Shown piece by piece: positions 19,480 through 31,981 of a DNA stretch of 64,000 nt; positions within the stretch are counted from its first letter, which is position 1; every line of letters begins with the position of its first letter. The stretch covers positions 15,141,712 through 15,205,711 of the forward strand of contig NC_134940.1 of NCBI RefSeq assembly GCF_051020765.1, read 5' to 3'. The notes beneath the pieces are model-generated. The model saw nothing but the letters and a program-made list of their open reading frames with translations, was not told the origin of the DNA and made no database searches. The translations under genes were made by a program, and so were the position numbers. The stretch is from Lasioglossum baleicum. Lineage: Eukaryota > Arthropoda > Insecta > Hymenoptera > Halictidae.

Positions 19480-19703
19480 TAGGGTTGCCAGATCTTCTAT
19501 GTATATTTGATATGAGTCTTCTGTATTTGAACTTGATCTCCTATATCATATTTGAATTTTTAAAAATCTTTGTTTGAATAAAAAAAGTTTAAAATGTGCT
19601 GTGTACCGCTTTTACTTGAACTCCTATATTTTTAGCCTATCTCATATATACATAATTGCAGTTTTCACTACTTCTATATTTGGATAAAACATTTCTGGCA
19701 ACC
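19480..19703. mobile_element. hAT-like MITE
   Basis: The left side reads AGGGTTGCCAGATCTTCTAT and the right side is its degenerate inverse ending TTTCTGGCAACC. GTTGCCAGA ends are frequent in hAT-type MITEs. GCTGTAT occurs just outside both ends, a possible 7-8 bp target duplication, although a few bases intervene on the right. Noncoding. Confidence 0.5.
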
Positions 19704-19857
19704 GAAAAGCTGTATCCGAAAAGAAGGTATGTATACTCTGACATTTTTGGGACACTCTGTATATCAAAAAGAAACCTGCAAAGTTTCCTTCAAAAATAAT
19801 CCCGGAAGAGATAACTGACTCACGGTCCTGGAGATTTATTTTTCTTCATAATTTTAA

Positions 19858-20372
19858 TTTTTAGCCTTTGAATCGAGTGATTTTGTAACTTATTTAAATG
19901 GATTTCAATTTTTAGCCTTTGAATTGAGTGATTTTGTAACTTATTTAAATGGATTTCAATTTTTAGCCTTTAAATTGAGTGATTTTGTAACTTATCTAAA
20001 TGGATTTGAATTTTTAGCCTTTGAATTGAGTGATTTTGTAACTTATTTAAATGGATTTCAATTTTTAGCCTTTGAATTGAGTGATTTTGTAACTTATTTA
20101 AATGAATCTTAATTTTTAGCCTTTGAATTGAGTGATTTTGTAACTTATTTAAATGAATCTTAATTTTTAGCCTTTGAATTGAGTGATTTTGTAACTTATT
20201 TAAATGGATTTCAATTTTTAGCCTTTAAATTGAGTGATTTTGTAACTTATCTAAATGGATTTGAATTTTTAGCCTTTGAATTGAGTGATTTTGTAACTTA
20301 TTTAAATGAATTTTAACTTTTAGCCTTTGAATTGAGTGATTTTGCAACTTATTTAAATGAATTTGTTAAACT
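19858..20372. repeat. 51-bp minisatellite, about ten copies
   Basis: AGCCTTT recurs every 51 bases from 19,863 to 20,322. Variant units are ordered non-randomly: the pair with TAAATTGAG and TCTAAATGG occurs as units 3 and 8, each after the same unit type, suggesting block duplication. Because 51 is divisible by three, one frame stays open through several units (19,924-20,112), giving a 17-residue peptide repeat. Units ending GAATCTTAA close it. Nothing suggests it is translated. Confidence 0.93.
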
Positions 20373-22595
20373 TTATATAAAGTAAAGCTTACATTTAATT
20401 TCGACTTAAACTGTTCGTTCACGTCCAAAATTGCCATTGCTGTTCAACAATTTTTTTCAGAATGTCACATACCAATCCGGTAATGACAGAGAGAAGGTGC
20501 TGCATTCCTTCAATTCGTGCTCCATCCCCTTCTCTATTGTTATCGGTATCGAACACTCCGAGTGTCGACAAATTGCTAAGAAATTCCATAAAACTCCCTC
20601 GATTTCCCCAGCCTGGCGACACCGCCGTATACGGGGTGTTGGAACGGTGCAAATTTAATTCCAGAGTCTCGCAGGTTCGTGCACCTGAAAGGTTAGCGGA
20701 ACATGAAATCCATACACCAGTCATTTCCGAGATACCCCCCGGGGTATCTTTTCTTCTTGTTCGGCGTAGGGATCAAATCCCCGGAAACTCGTGCATCATA
20801 AACCAAAGTCTGGATACTCCTCGTCAATCTCTCGGCACTGATAGGAACACGTTCTTAAAAATCATTCAACCTCCGGGGCTTTTCCGCCAATCCTATGAAT
20901 TATTCAAGATTCGCGAACTTGTCAAACATCTCGAGCGAAACACCTCTCATGTGTTGCAGCGTTACAGTGTTCTCGAATAATTGGCAGAAGGTGGCTAACC
21001 GATCGTTACAAAGGGACTCGGAAGGAAAGCGCCTTGCGCGCAAAATTGTCTAGCACTTGTAAGACGGAGAGAAGAGTCCCTCGTCGCCGTTGTTTTCTTT
21101 GGCGCTGGCTCTTTTTTCCCCCGGTGTAAAACACGCGGAGATAGATAGCGTTCGATTTCGTCACGCAGTCACTCGAACACTCTTCCCGATCCTTTGAGTC
21201 ACCTTGGTACCCGAGGCGCGCAGGTACCTCGGAAATATATCAGTTTCTATTCGAAAAAGTTTCCCTCGACGCGTCGTGCTTCTCTCTCTCTCCCTCCTTC
21301 TCTCTCTCTCTCTCTCCTCCCCATCTGCCTTTCAGCTTCCGCGTCCTTGTTTCCCAGCACGGCGTGTCGAGGGTTTTCAATGCGGTGAAAAATTCGCGTA
21401 ACTATGCGGTTCTCTCCCGGGTCGAGCGCGACGTACACGTCAGCCCGTGTTTTCTGGCTCGCGTGACATTTCCACTCGACGTCAGATTTCCTGCTGTCTC
21501 TTCTACACGATCCTGCAACGTACGTACACGCCGGTTTTTATTCGCGGGCTTGTACGGCATGTCGCCCATTGGCGAGAACGTGTACCCGCCTCGTCATTAG
21601 TAATTATATTAGCGACACTGTTGTTCAAACGACAGGCCTAACGATCGAGTCTAAGCCGACCGTCTAATTATCATACCCGCAGCGGGAGGACAGGTTCGCG
21701 ATCAATGAATCGGCGATATGAAGTACGAGAATATGCGAGCGTGTGCGAATGATCGACAGATCGGCATGATTACCACGCAATTGAACGCGGGGTCTCTGGA
21801 AAAGACGAGTTTCCCTCTAAGTGTCGATAAAAGTCGGTGGATACTCAACAGCTTTATTGCAGACTTATTTCGTTGTTTGTTAACGATTTTTAGGGTTCAG
21901 GTGCAATTTCGTGTTTCGATGAAGCAATTTTTGTGAAGCAATTTTCTTTTGTTATTATTAGGTGTGCAAGTAAGTTCGTTCTCCGTTTCTGTGCCACGCG
22001 ATTCAATACAGCGGGTGAACCAAAAGTTTTCGAATAGTCGGACCAAGTGGCAAATGAAATTAGTCGATCACGGGGGGGGGGGGGTTAATAGTATCTTTCG
22101 TTGTCCACTCGCGGCATCGACAAAAGGCCGCAATCCGCAGTCATAGCTACCGGTGGATTTAATTCACTTAACCCGAGGTACGTAGGGGTGGAAACTCGTT
22201 AAAGGTCTCGGTTTAATTGCGTAAGCTAGCTCCCGTATCTGGCCATTAAAAGCTCAAACGGAGCGCAGCATGTACCTGCACGATCCACAGCTCTGGTAAG
22301 AAGAAATGAAATCGGATCGATACCTTCTCTCGCAGTCTGTCTTTCTCTCTCTCTCACTCGCTCTCTCGCTCTCCACCCCCCACCCTTCTTCCGCCACAGG
22401 ATAGCAAGCCACTTTAGTGGTGCTGACTACGTGGTAACATTCGAGGAAATAGTGACTCCGTGTCCCGTGACTCGTTGAAATGGGTAATTGATTACTGTCC
22501 GGCAAACGGTATAAAAGACTTATCTGAAATGGCATCGAGGAACGTAATATTGTTTTAGAGTTGGGAAATGAATATTCCTCGTGATTCTGTGGTTG
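20373..22595. other. Gene-free stretch, GC-rich with CT microsatellites
   Basis: CT tracts lie at about 21,282-21,320 and 22,335-22,370, and a G homopolymer at 22,074-22,085. The 172-codon plus frame at 20,462-20,980 follows a pyrimidine-rich TTTTTTTCAG that could be a splice acceptor, but it has no recognisable domain. Part of the opposite strand is open too. I leave it uncalled. Confidence 0.35.
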
Positions 22596-22597
22596 CT

Positions 22598-23110
22598 AGA
22601 CTGCGGATTTTACATGGATGTAGGGTAACTGCACCAGTGAATGAACTTTTAAGAAATTGTTCAGGAAGATCTTTTATTAAAAAAAAAAAATATGTGAATT
22701 AAAGGAACCTCATATATGCCAAATGGCTCCCTATACTTTATTTGTCAAAAATAAATGAACACAAATAAAATGAAATTATTATTATATTTTTCTTTATAAT
22801 AAACATTAAATAAAAAATATAACAAAATACCAGTCAATGAACACTACATTCTAGTAATTGAACAATGATGGTCCAATGACCATCATAAGTGGTCATATCT
22901 TTGATATGACCATCATATCAAAGACCAATATAAACCAATAGGAATACAGCTACGAAAAAGAGTCATATATTCCATTGGCCCAAGAGTCATTATCGCTAGT
23001 ATGCCGTGCGGCTTAAAATTTGTTGAAATATACAAAAGCGTTCATTTACTGGTGCCCGTTTATTCATTGGTGCAGTTACCCTATCACCAAAATAATTCGT
23101 ATTTTCTAAA
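22598..23110. mobile_element. MITE family A interrupted by a TA element
   Basis: GACTGCGGATTTTACATGGA begins a family A copy. After the inserted element at 22,623-23,081 the sequence resumes CACCAAAATAATTCG, resembling the family A interior (GACAAAAATGG at 33.5 kb). The right terminus is not found. Confidence 0.5.
22623..23081. mobile_element. TA-flanked element with GGGTAACTGCACCA ends (459 bp)
   Basis: GGGTAACTGCACCAGTGAAT at the left and ATTGGTGCAGTTACCC at the right are flanked by TA (22,621-22,622 and 23,082-23,083). It is an inverted, internally deleted relative of 15,726-16,608, and lacks the 77-codon frame. A local triple repetition of ATGACCATCAT-like sequence sits at about 22,877-22,925 near the deletion. 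Confidence 0.82.
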
Positions 23111-23367
23111 TAAACCACTCGGTTTACAGCAATAACAAATAGATCAATAAATGATACAATGGTTCACTGGTAATGTTCGGGCACTTTTAAAAGGAGCTTT
23201 TCTAATATCGGACCATAACGACTGTTTTTTTTTTTGGGAAGTTAGAACAATTACTTTACCACACGACGTGAAAAAGAAATTTTGAAAAAATTGCAATTGG
23301 TCAGAATTATAAAAAAATAACTGTTTATGCGAGGCTGTATTAAAAATGTTTAAAAATACATTTTGTA

Positions 23368-23655
23368 TTGGGTTGTTCGGAAAGTCTCCGCCGATTTTTC
23401 GATTAAATTGAAACTAACAATCAAGTTATTTAATAATTTATGCACCATTTTGTTTGTTATCCGGCTCTCATAAAACGTTCCTGTAAACAGCACATATCTT
23501 TCTTGCAACTTGAACAGCATTCTTGCCTTTTCTGTAGTAAAAAAGCATTAAATCTCGAAAATGCACGTTCTCCATGTTCACGGTGAATAGATACAAGTAT
23601 TAGCGAAAGTGCCACCTTTCAGAAAATGTATAATAATAAGGATTTATAACCCAAA
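23368..23655 (-). mobile_element. Internally deleted mariner
   Basis: The element is bounded by TTGGGTTGTTCGGAAAGTCT at the left and the inverted TTGGGTTATAAATCC at the right, next to TA. At about 288 bp it is far shorter than the roughly 1.3 kb of intact mariners. It keeps both ends and the start of the transposase on the minus strand. Confidence 0.8.
23468..23575 (-). pseudogene. mariner transposase N-terminus (35 codons)
   Basis: The minus-strand frame begins MENVHFRDLMLFYYRKG and continues KNAVQVARKICAVY before a stop. This is the first helix-turn-helix region of mariner transposases, which usually open with Met-Glu-Asn and a Phe-Arg-x-x-Leu-x-Phe-Tyr-x-x-Lys-Gly pattern. The family protein is about 345 residues, so roughly nine tenths is missing, including the whole D,D34D catalytic domain. 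After the stop the sequence runs straight into the far terminal repeat. It cannot encode an active transposase; a truncated DNA-binding fragment is conceivable but unsupported. Confidence 0.8.
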
Positions 23656-26600
23656 TAAAATGTGAAAATTTCATCACAATCAATTGTTGCGGAAAAAACA
23701 ACTGAGGCATTGAAAAGTGTAATCCTTAGATTTACAGTTACAGGCTGAAAATCGTGAAAAACTGCAATCTTCGCCAACTTTAAGTACACTAGTAGTGAGG
23801 GGACCGGTGCACTGGTAGTGGGAGTCGTAGGACAGACTTGGAAACCTTTTATTTTGCGAAATGAATAAATAATGGACGTCGCAAAACCGTTTAGTTACAC
23901 GGCACTTTTCGCGCGATTCGCCGTGTAACATCTCGCACAGTTGGGACACGTGGAAGTCGATGGAATTTTTGTGATTTAATTAACTATGCAAATCGATAGA
24001 TGCAGAAATACTATGCAGCAAGGCGCTCGAAGCGAATCCCGATAAAACAGATGCAGACGATGGCAAAATAAACATAAGCCCAGAATATGGAACCGTCTTA
24101 TTTTGCAAGTATAATTCCATGTACAGGCCGTGAATGATGGAACAGTTTAGAAATCTTTAAGTTTTTAATTTCTCTTTGGAATTCGTAGGATAGAGGGATC
24201 AGTGTTTGTTCGTTCTTCGAATCTTTCACTAGAAATTTCCAATAGGAATTCGAAGTGTACGGCGATGTGTAGGAAATGTTTCATTGAATATTATCTTCCA
24301 ACGATTCGTATGTACGTGTGGAGCGACATAGATTGCATTTAGATTGCAGAAAGTTCTAGGTCTCCACCGTTGCAACTCCTGTCCTCTGATTCTCTATTCT
24401 CTTCTCTTTAGGCAAACAGACTTTGACAATCATGTAGTTTTGATTGTGCGGACTGCGAGTTGAGCCGTTAATAATTCAAACATAGACGTCTGGCTCTTGG
24501 CAAGCGTGCAGTCATTCAACAGGAAAGCAGTGCTTGCGAAAAATTTCAATGTACAGGAGGTAGTCATTTTCTTCCAAATAAATGTGTAGCAGATTTTAAT
24601 CGAATTATTTTTTTAGCCGTTTATGCATATTTAATGAAACATTTCGTGACAGAATGTCGCGAGTATCCGAACAATTAAATGTTTTTGTGGTTTATTAAGA
24701 AAGTTTAATAATTGAAAATTAATTTCATGTTGAGTGATCCATTTTATTTATTGAAATCAATTATCTGCCCGATCTAATGTATTCAATACTGTAATAAGAA
24801 TTTAATATACTTATAATATATGTATATAATATATTATACATGATAATATTACATTATAATATATTCACAATAGTGTATAATGCATCATAATCTATTAGAT
24901 AGTACAAATATATTACAATATAAAAATTTAATGTATTTTTAATATATTTAATAATATAGATACATTATAATATATTGATTTAATATATTTATAATAGATT
25001 AAGTAATATAGATCTATTATGTCATACAAATATATTAATATATATTATTAAGTAATATATATTGTACATATATTAGTCATACATTACATTATAATATATC
25101 ATATTATAAAGTATATTATATTAGTCATATATTACATTATGATATTAATATTATACATTAAATATATTACAATAATGATTGAAAATATTTACTATACAAT
25201 GATATGCATACATATATGTAGATCTGGCATTCACACACACTGTATTCGAGTCAAAAGTGAATTGTTTCTCGACTGCATGTCAACTTTATGCATTGAACAG
25301 TGCGCAAAGATTAAAGTGCCGTGGAAAAATGGAGGGGCAGATGAATGCAGACCTGATTGGTTATTTAGCAGGTGCACTTCCGTTATTGGCTCTTATGTTA
25401 ATACAAACAAATTGGATAGCAATGTGATTAAGCGAAGAGAGTAGGTTCTCCTAACTCTTGTCCCAGTGCGATTCAGCTGGCAACCTTTCATCTCTGCACA
25501 GTACTTACGCGTTCGTTCGAATTTATCGAATGCTCGTACAGAACTGATCTAATTTTCCTATAGTAACTCTGTCGCGGAATCAATGATCAGCAATGAGACG
25601 CTTACGTATATGCTGTCTCGCCGACATTTTTCCCGTTGATACCGATCGAACGCGGGACAGTTTGACCTCATTAAGGGTCTGATCCTGAGAACTAGTCGCG
25701 AACTGGTCATCCGGTGTGTCTCGCTCTGATCGCAGTTTATGACAGTATTGTTCTGCAAATTGGAAGCAGCCTAACGGTACATAGACACTGATGCACGTGT
25801 TAATTGCTACTCCTCTCGCGCTGTTTAGCTTGTAGTATCATATTTCTAATTGATTTCATGTAAAATACTTTCACGGAAATTGTTGGCGACCTCCTGTAGC
25901 CTCTAAATGGAACAACGAAGAAATTTCTCGTTGGTTAGAAATAGTTTAGGATGATACCTCATCCCTTTCTGCTTCACACTTCGAATCAATCAAGTATGCT
26001 TCGTTGACGTCTCATTTTTCATAAATATATCTTACAACCTAACCGAGACCGATGATCACGAAACATTTTAACCTTACCAGAAATAGTTTGGGATAACATT
26101 GTTAATTTAAGACGCGAAGATAAATTTAAGGTATTTATTCGTATCTTTATTCAATAAAACGAGAAGTTACCTCGAAAATGGCAAATATGTTATCGAATAA
26201 ATCTATGGATAAATATCTGAATTTTAGCTTTCAATTTTAATTTACAAACGCGAAGAACTTCCAATCCAATACCTCATCCATTTTTGCTTCGCACTTTAAA
26301 TCAATAGATTTCGTTGGTACAATTTTCGCGATCGTTATTATCTTAGTTTCCCAGACAAATCGTTAATGCATATGAATAAGATATGTTAAAAATGAAAATA
26401 TGAAAAATGACGTTCGTTAATGCTAGATGCATTCGAACTATTTTCAAACAGTTGAGAACGCGCAAGCTGTAACATACGATTACTTGTTTGTTGATTAGGT
26501 TCGGCCATGCGAATAGAAGAATCTCCGAATTCGACGGATTCCACTAACTTCGGTACTTATTTGTTCGGAAAGAACAGCACCGACGGGGGAACTCGCGCAC

Positions 26601-27552
26601 TTAAACTAGAAGGTTCCGTGGTCGGCCAAAGTATTCCGCATCGGCAACCTGTTGTAGCGTAATCTGTTGTAGCCCTTCCCTTGACCCCTCGTGACTGCTT
26701 CAGGCAGCAATTCTCGATGTGAAATTAATTCACTTAACTAGATTGGACCGGGCTTGGAATTTACTGCGAATATCGATTTCGATTACATAATTCGACTCGT
26801 TGGAATTGAAAGAAATTCGAACTCGATTTTACGTAACATTCAATAACAGCGCACTAACTTCTGGGAACGGGACATACCTCTGACAAGATAAAGAGGATTA
26901 GGGGGAGTTCCTTTAACGCCGGGCGGCACTTAATACCGGACATTAGCTATATGTGTGACAGTTGAAATGCTAGCGAGACGTTATCCCGCGGAAATAGTGG
27001 AGGGAATGGAAAACAAAAACGATTAGGTTTCGACACGCTCGATCGTGATCGATTCATTGTTGCGTTTCACGTGAATTTAATGCATTTTATAAATTACGAA
27101 GGATTATAATGATCAATTTTCTTGGACAGAAGACGTGTGAATTTGTTATTATGTCTTGTTGTAAGTACTTTTTACATTATCTTTGTCTTTAGTGTATACA
27201 GTCCACTGATTTTCACAAAATAATTGTTGTTTAACGCGTTCACCGTTTCCTAGTCCCGGACAGAATAGTTTTCCTGTTTTTACTACCGTTTATTATTTTG
27301 GTTTCACTGGGTAAAGATATACATGAAAAACAACATGAATAATTATCTCTATTTTTTAATTGGATTTCCGATATTATTAACTCATAAATAATGTAGAATA
27401 AAAAGTCTGAAACATTATTTTTTCTTATTCAGTTAAGAAAAACCTTAAGCGTCCGGCACCAGGCAACTATAAAAGTTATCTGAATGTTAAACGTCAAAGA
27501 GGTTGTTCATAATTAGTTAAAATGTTACTATTGTTATATATGAACCTAAGAC
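23656..27552. other. Gene-free stretch, very AT-rich at 24.78-25.2 kb
   Basis: A family B piece (GGGGACCGGTGCACTGGTAG, about 23,797-23,816) is present. 24,780-25,200 is a degenerate ATATTA-rich low-complexity tract. The plus frame 25,139-25,444 has a cysteine-containing tail, but its first third is low-complexity and the family is unknown. Two related stretches (AGAAATAGTTTAGGATGATA near 25,938 and AGAAATAGTTTGGGATAACA near 26,081) are a local diverged duplication. TTAA-type MITE-like sequence starts at 27,231. Confidence 0.35.
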
Positions 27553-27610
27553 CAGAGTCGTCAGATGAGAAGAGGGAAAACGTTACCCTCTCTCTTACAC
27601 GACAGAGACG
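27553..27610. mobile_element. MITE family B (hAT-like) end
   Basis: CAGAGTCGTCAGATGAG followed by GTTACCCTCTCTC matches the terminal and subterminal segments of family B elsewhere (28.8, 58.2 and 60.6 kb). CAG-GTCGCCAGA-type starts are usual for hAT MITEs. Only one end is seen. Confidence 0.5.
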
Positions 27611-28724
27611 AAACGGGTCACATGGTGGTACATACTACAAGATCTAAGAAACAGCACGGACCCGAGCGTTTTTCTTGTATCAAGGTTTCACTGTACCTCA
27701 TTTCCAAAAGTACTACCAAATATTACTTGCCCCACTACATCGATGATTTAATCCCGGAATCGGATAGAAACCGTTTATCGTCCGGGTGACTCGACGTGAT
27801 TTGTTTACGAAGAGCAGTATAATCTTTGTCAGAGTGAAAAATGGGTGCGGCGCATGATTGGAAATCAATAAGCAATTACGAAAAGGAATTATCAGAGCGA
27901 TTGCTTTTTCTCGTTGTTATGCATATAAAATGCAATTGCTTTGGCTACACTCTTGCCGCGGAACCCGATCGAACTGTTACAAAATGAAGAACCGAAGCGT
28001 CTGCGATTGTTCCCCCGATATATATAATATATCAGAAATTTCGTGGTGATCGAACGACAGAATTCGATGGACGGTCGTTGCATCCTCGGTATAACTGGAG
28101 AGTTTGATTATGCCAGTCGTAAAATTCAATCGGAGTGAGATTCTACGTCAATAACCCACATTTACACATCATAATGTAGGGTAATGTTTCAGAGGAGCTA
28201 CCAGATAACGACGCAGCAACGTGTAATCATGTAGGATTGACTGTAGGGAACCGTGATCAGCCGAGGCTCGAAAGAAAGAATGCGAAAAGCACAGGGCGCA
28301 ATTTCGTCCACTTCTCCGGCTCGAATCAGGTTTTCCAATCCGCGACAAGTTGAAGACATCAGCTTTGATGCGATCTAAATTGCAGAGGACGCTGCTCGCC
28401 TTCCTAGCGATCCCATTAAACTAGCTAGTAGTCCCATCAGCGAGCCTTTTTTCGAGATTGAATTCTCTCTACTAATAATGAACATTGACATGGGACGAGA
28501 ATGGATTATCAGATTCAGTTCCGAGGCACTTCATTTGAAATTATTTACCCTCAAATGGCATTTGTAATACGAGCAATTCTAATCAAGCTGGAACATCGCC
28601 ACAGAAAAATATTGCTGTGACTTTATCACGAGTGGATGCAAAAAGTATTCAGACACTAACATTTCTGATTCACACAAAATTGCCGATATTATTTAAACTG
28701 TGATCATTTCATAAAACTCGATTC

Positions 28725-28915
28725 CTCCCCCTACTCCTAGGTCCTCCCCACCAATATGCAATAAATAGTGGGGGAACCGGTACACTGGTAGTGGAAGCAG
28801 AGTCGCCAGATTAAAACTTGTATCCCCACTCTACCTTCCCCCTCTACGACGCTGGGGTAACTTTTCCCCCTCAATTCGTGCTCCCTCCCCTCATCTGGCT
28901 ACTCTGGATCCTACG
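28725..28915. mobile_element. MITE family B (hAT-like)
   Basis: The inverted ends CAGAGTCGCCAGATTA (about 28,799) and TCATCTGGCTACTCTG enclose CCCCTCAATTCGTGCTCC. To the left, TCCCCCTACTCCTAGGTCC through GGGGGAACCGGTACACTGG matches the 272-bp tandem units at 46.6 kb. I see no clear 8-bp target duplication. Confidence 0.6.
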
Positions 28916-31217
28916 TTTTCTTAAATCAAGGCTTTACCATACCTCTGTTTCTTTAACAAGTTTGTCGCCGTGAACATGATTATTGATTATGTCATGTCAC
29001 GGAGAATCATGTCGTAGCAACAATAGCGACTTCGCTCGGTAAACAAAGATTTCCCAATGCTCATTTTTGTGCTCGACAGAAACGTACTGCTCGCGATAAA
29101 TCTGAATGAGAAACTCCTGTTTGATGAACCTCCTCCGCTCCTCCTAGCGAAACGCCACGCCAAAGCCATGCAGCTTCAAACGCTGCTGCCGAAACCAATT
29201 AATATTTACCTCAAATCCCTCCCCTTATAACTCACAGTCAAAGGAACGCGATGCGAATTAATTTATACTCCCGCGAAACTGTCACAAATGCCCGAACAAT
29301 ACCTTCGCGCGGAGCTTTATTTCCAGCGTTCCTGCCGACGCAACAATTAAATATCACTCTAAAGAATGAGCGGATCGAAATCTTTTGTGGTAGGTCCGAT
29401 CCTTCGATTCAGGTCAGTATCCAAAATTGAGAACGAATTGAGATATACATTTCTACGAGGGTGTAATGAAATTATTTTTATACTAATTTACATCAGACCT
29501 GTTTGAGCGACTATACTCTTGTCTCCCACTCTACAATTCCCCTTCTACAACGTTATTAGTCATGCTCATTGAAGAAGCAGTTCATTTGAAGGTGATACAG
29601 AGCCCAATTTTTGTATTCAAGCAATGCACTTCAATGAATAAGATACTTTCCCTTTCGTTCGATGATCAAAAAGAATAAATAAGAAAATATTTTGTTGATT
29701 AAAGTTCATCGTTCGAATAAAGAAATTCGGTTTTATTTCACCTTAAAATACCGAAATTACTTTCTTGCCAACAAGAACAATAGATAAAATTCTGTTCTCG
29801 TGTAATCAATGTTCAAAGCATTGTTACTTTAGGAATGCAACAAGTCTTTCAGGAAATGATCAAAAAGACAAAGAAATTATTGCAGCCACGTACAAAATAA
29901 ATATAGCATTGATTTGAAGAAAAAGTTCCAGTCGTACCTTAAAAATGAGAAGTTGATTAATTGAGTCATCCCGGAGATATCGTGCGAGTCATCGGCGAGA
30001 AATGTACGCAACCGGTCTTCGTCCCCTGTCGATGAATAATTATCAGTTGCGGAAAAATGTCTACACACGGCTCACACATGCACGGGCAAGCCTGCAAAGT
30101 TCCGCAACAGATAGGTTAAAAAAAAATTCTGGAGACATACTTTGGAAACTACGTAGCTGGGAGGCGGGACGCGACGTACCCTTAAGAAAGTTACGCGAGT
30201 ATCTCCGATGCTTCTAGAAATAAGTTACTACAAAAGAATCCGGGGCATTAAGAATGAAAGCTGCGCTGATGGCGGAAGTGCTGGTAGCAGCATTCAATAA
30301 TAATTTCTGCGTCGTCGAGCAGGGGTTGGCGGATACGTGTAGCTTGCACCAGCAAGAATCCTCCGCAGCCAGTGTCCACAAACCCAAACGATAAACAAAC
30401 AGAGAGAGCGAGAGAGAGAGAGAGAGAGAGGGTCCACCTTTCCATTAACTGGGTCTCCTGAAAATGGTCCCGCCGTGCCGCGCCGCGTCGCTGAGAACCA
30501 GGTCGTGGCTCCGTGCATCGAGGCGCACAGTAGACGCTTCAATAATGGTGGAGACCGGCGTGACGAGATTGCCGATGCTATCAGGTGTATCTTCGCTGAT
30601 GAAGGTTGTAACCTCGACCGGACCCCATTTATTAAAGCGTGTCTGTTAGGGGCATCGTGGAGGCTGGCAACAAGCGACGGCCAAGAGTTAGCAGCTGAAG
30701 CAACATCCCAGCCGAAGTCGCTTCACGGGTGGAGCCTGGCACGGAGCTAACAGCCGGGCTCTGGCCAGAGGTGGCCAGCCTTAACTTGCTCTCGCAGAGA
30801 TTGCAATCAGTCATATTAGCTAGACACACCTCGAATATATGCGGCCATCTGGCACGTAACTATCCCCGGTGTTGTACTCTCGAGGTAACGGTTGCCTGAC
30901 TTAATCACCGGTCTAGAGGGCACATCGCCTGCGAGTCCACAAGTGTTCTACCGATCGAAGCCTCTTTTCTGTCTACTCCGGAATCATTTTTGACAAGCAC
31001 ATATCGCCGTGACCCAGCCGCGTTCTGATCCGCCACGCCTTTCTGACAATCAACATCAACCCACTATCGCACGCTTTATTTCGTCAAACCTCGTACACAC
31101 AGCCTCGGGATTCCGCGAATATTTGACAGGAGCTTCGTTGTTGCCAGTTTACTGTCGTCGACGTTCAAGTTCCTCCCGTTCTACCGTTCTACTTTCTTTA
31201 TGTATTGTGCACTTCTT
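28916..31217. other. Gene-free stretch
   Basis: A family B fragment lies at about 29,518-29,560 and a mariner-end fragment at about 29,757-29,772. An AG tract spans 30,400-30,431. The frame 30,475-30,750 (plus) has gene-like codon use and no internal low-complexity sequence, but neither a recognisable domain nor splice support, so I leave it uncalled. Confidence 0.35.
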
Positions 31218-31579
31218 ATACAGGGTGTCCCAAAATTCGTGAACTTCCCGGAAGGGGGTGGTTCCTGAGATCATTTGAAGCATAATTTTCCTTTGCAAAA
31301 ATGTTATACGCGGCTTTGTTTAGGAGTTATTAACGAAAAACACGGACCAATGAGAGCGCGACCTACACGCGAGTTGCCACAGTCGGCCAATAGACAGTTG
31401 GCGCGTCGGGCCGACTGTGGCAACTCGCGTGTAGGTCGCGCTCTGATTGGTTCGTGTTTTTCGTTAATAACTCCTAAACAAAGCCGCGTATAACATTTTT
31501 GCAAAGGAAAATTTTGCTTCAAATTATCTCAGGAACTTCCCGTTTCCGGCTGTTGAAGGAATTTTGGGACACCCTGTAT
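31218..31579. mobile_element. 362-bp hairpin element with CAGGGTGTCCC ends
   Basis: ATACAGGGTGTCCCAAAATT at the left is mirrored by AATTTTGGGACACCCTGTAT at the right. Two arms of about 171 bp (31,218-31,388 and 31,409-31,579) are inverted copies around a 20-nt loop. From GTTATTAACGAAAAACACGG to AGTCGGCC the match is almost perfect. The plus and minus frames here encode nearly the same peptide, a signature of the palindrome rather than of genes. A diverged copy is at 59.1 kb and an end at 4.04 kb. Confidence 0.88.
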
Positions 31580-31981
31580 GTATGTATATTGATTGTGTGC
31601 ATTTATGACGAAAACTGGTTAGAGGATATATGTATAAAGGTCACTTTCTTTTCATGGATACATGTAGTTTTCGATTGTACCACTTAATGCACCTTGATAT
31701 TCTTTACAAGAAAGTGTTAACCTACTTATGGGAAAAAGCGTGACGATCATTTACATCGTAATTTCTGCAAATACTTATATTACCACTTCGATTTACATTG
31801 ATATTATTATTCGTAGGAGAAAATGGTTCACGTGGTGTTAAATGGCATCAAGAGGGACATGTTCTGATATTAATAGTTTTTGTTAGATGGACGCGTAGAG
31901 GAGAGAGAGACATGTGAAATTAATATTCTTTATCAGAATTCCAACTCGATATTACATGGCGACTAACCAATTGTTAGTTAC
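31580..31981. other. Gene-free stretch
   Basis: Nothing recognisable apart from a short AG run near 31,902. No frame worth noting. Confidence 0.35.

Noticed and set aside
20462..20980. 172-codon plus frame after a TTTTTTTCAG acceptor-like site
   Set aside because: No known motif, and the opposite strand is open over its first half. Insufficient for a gene call.
30475..30750. 91-codon plus frame with gene-like codon use
   Set aside because: No family match and no splice or start evidence. The opposite strand is open nearby as well.
31275..31522. Two 72-codon frames on opposite strands encoding almost the same peptide
   Set aside because: This is the expected result of a near-perfect palindrome and not of two genes.
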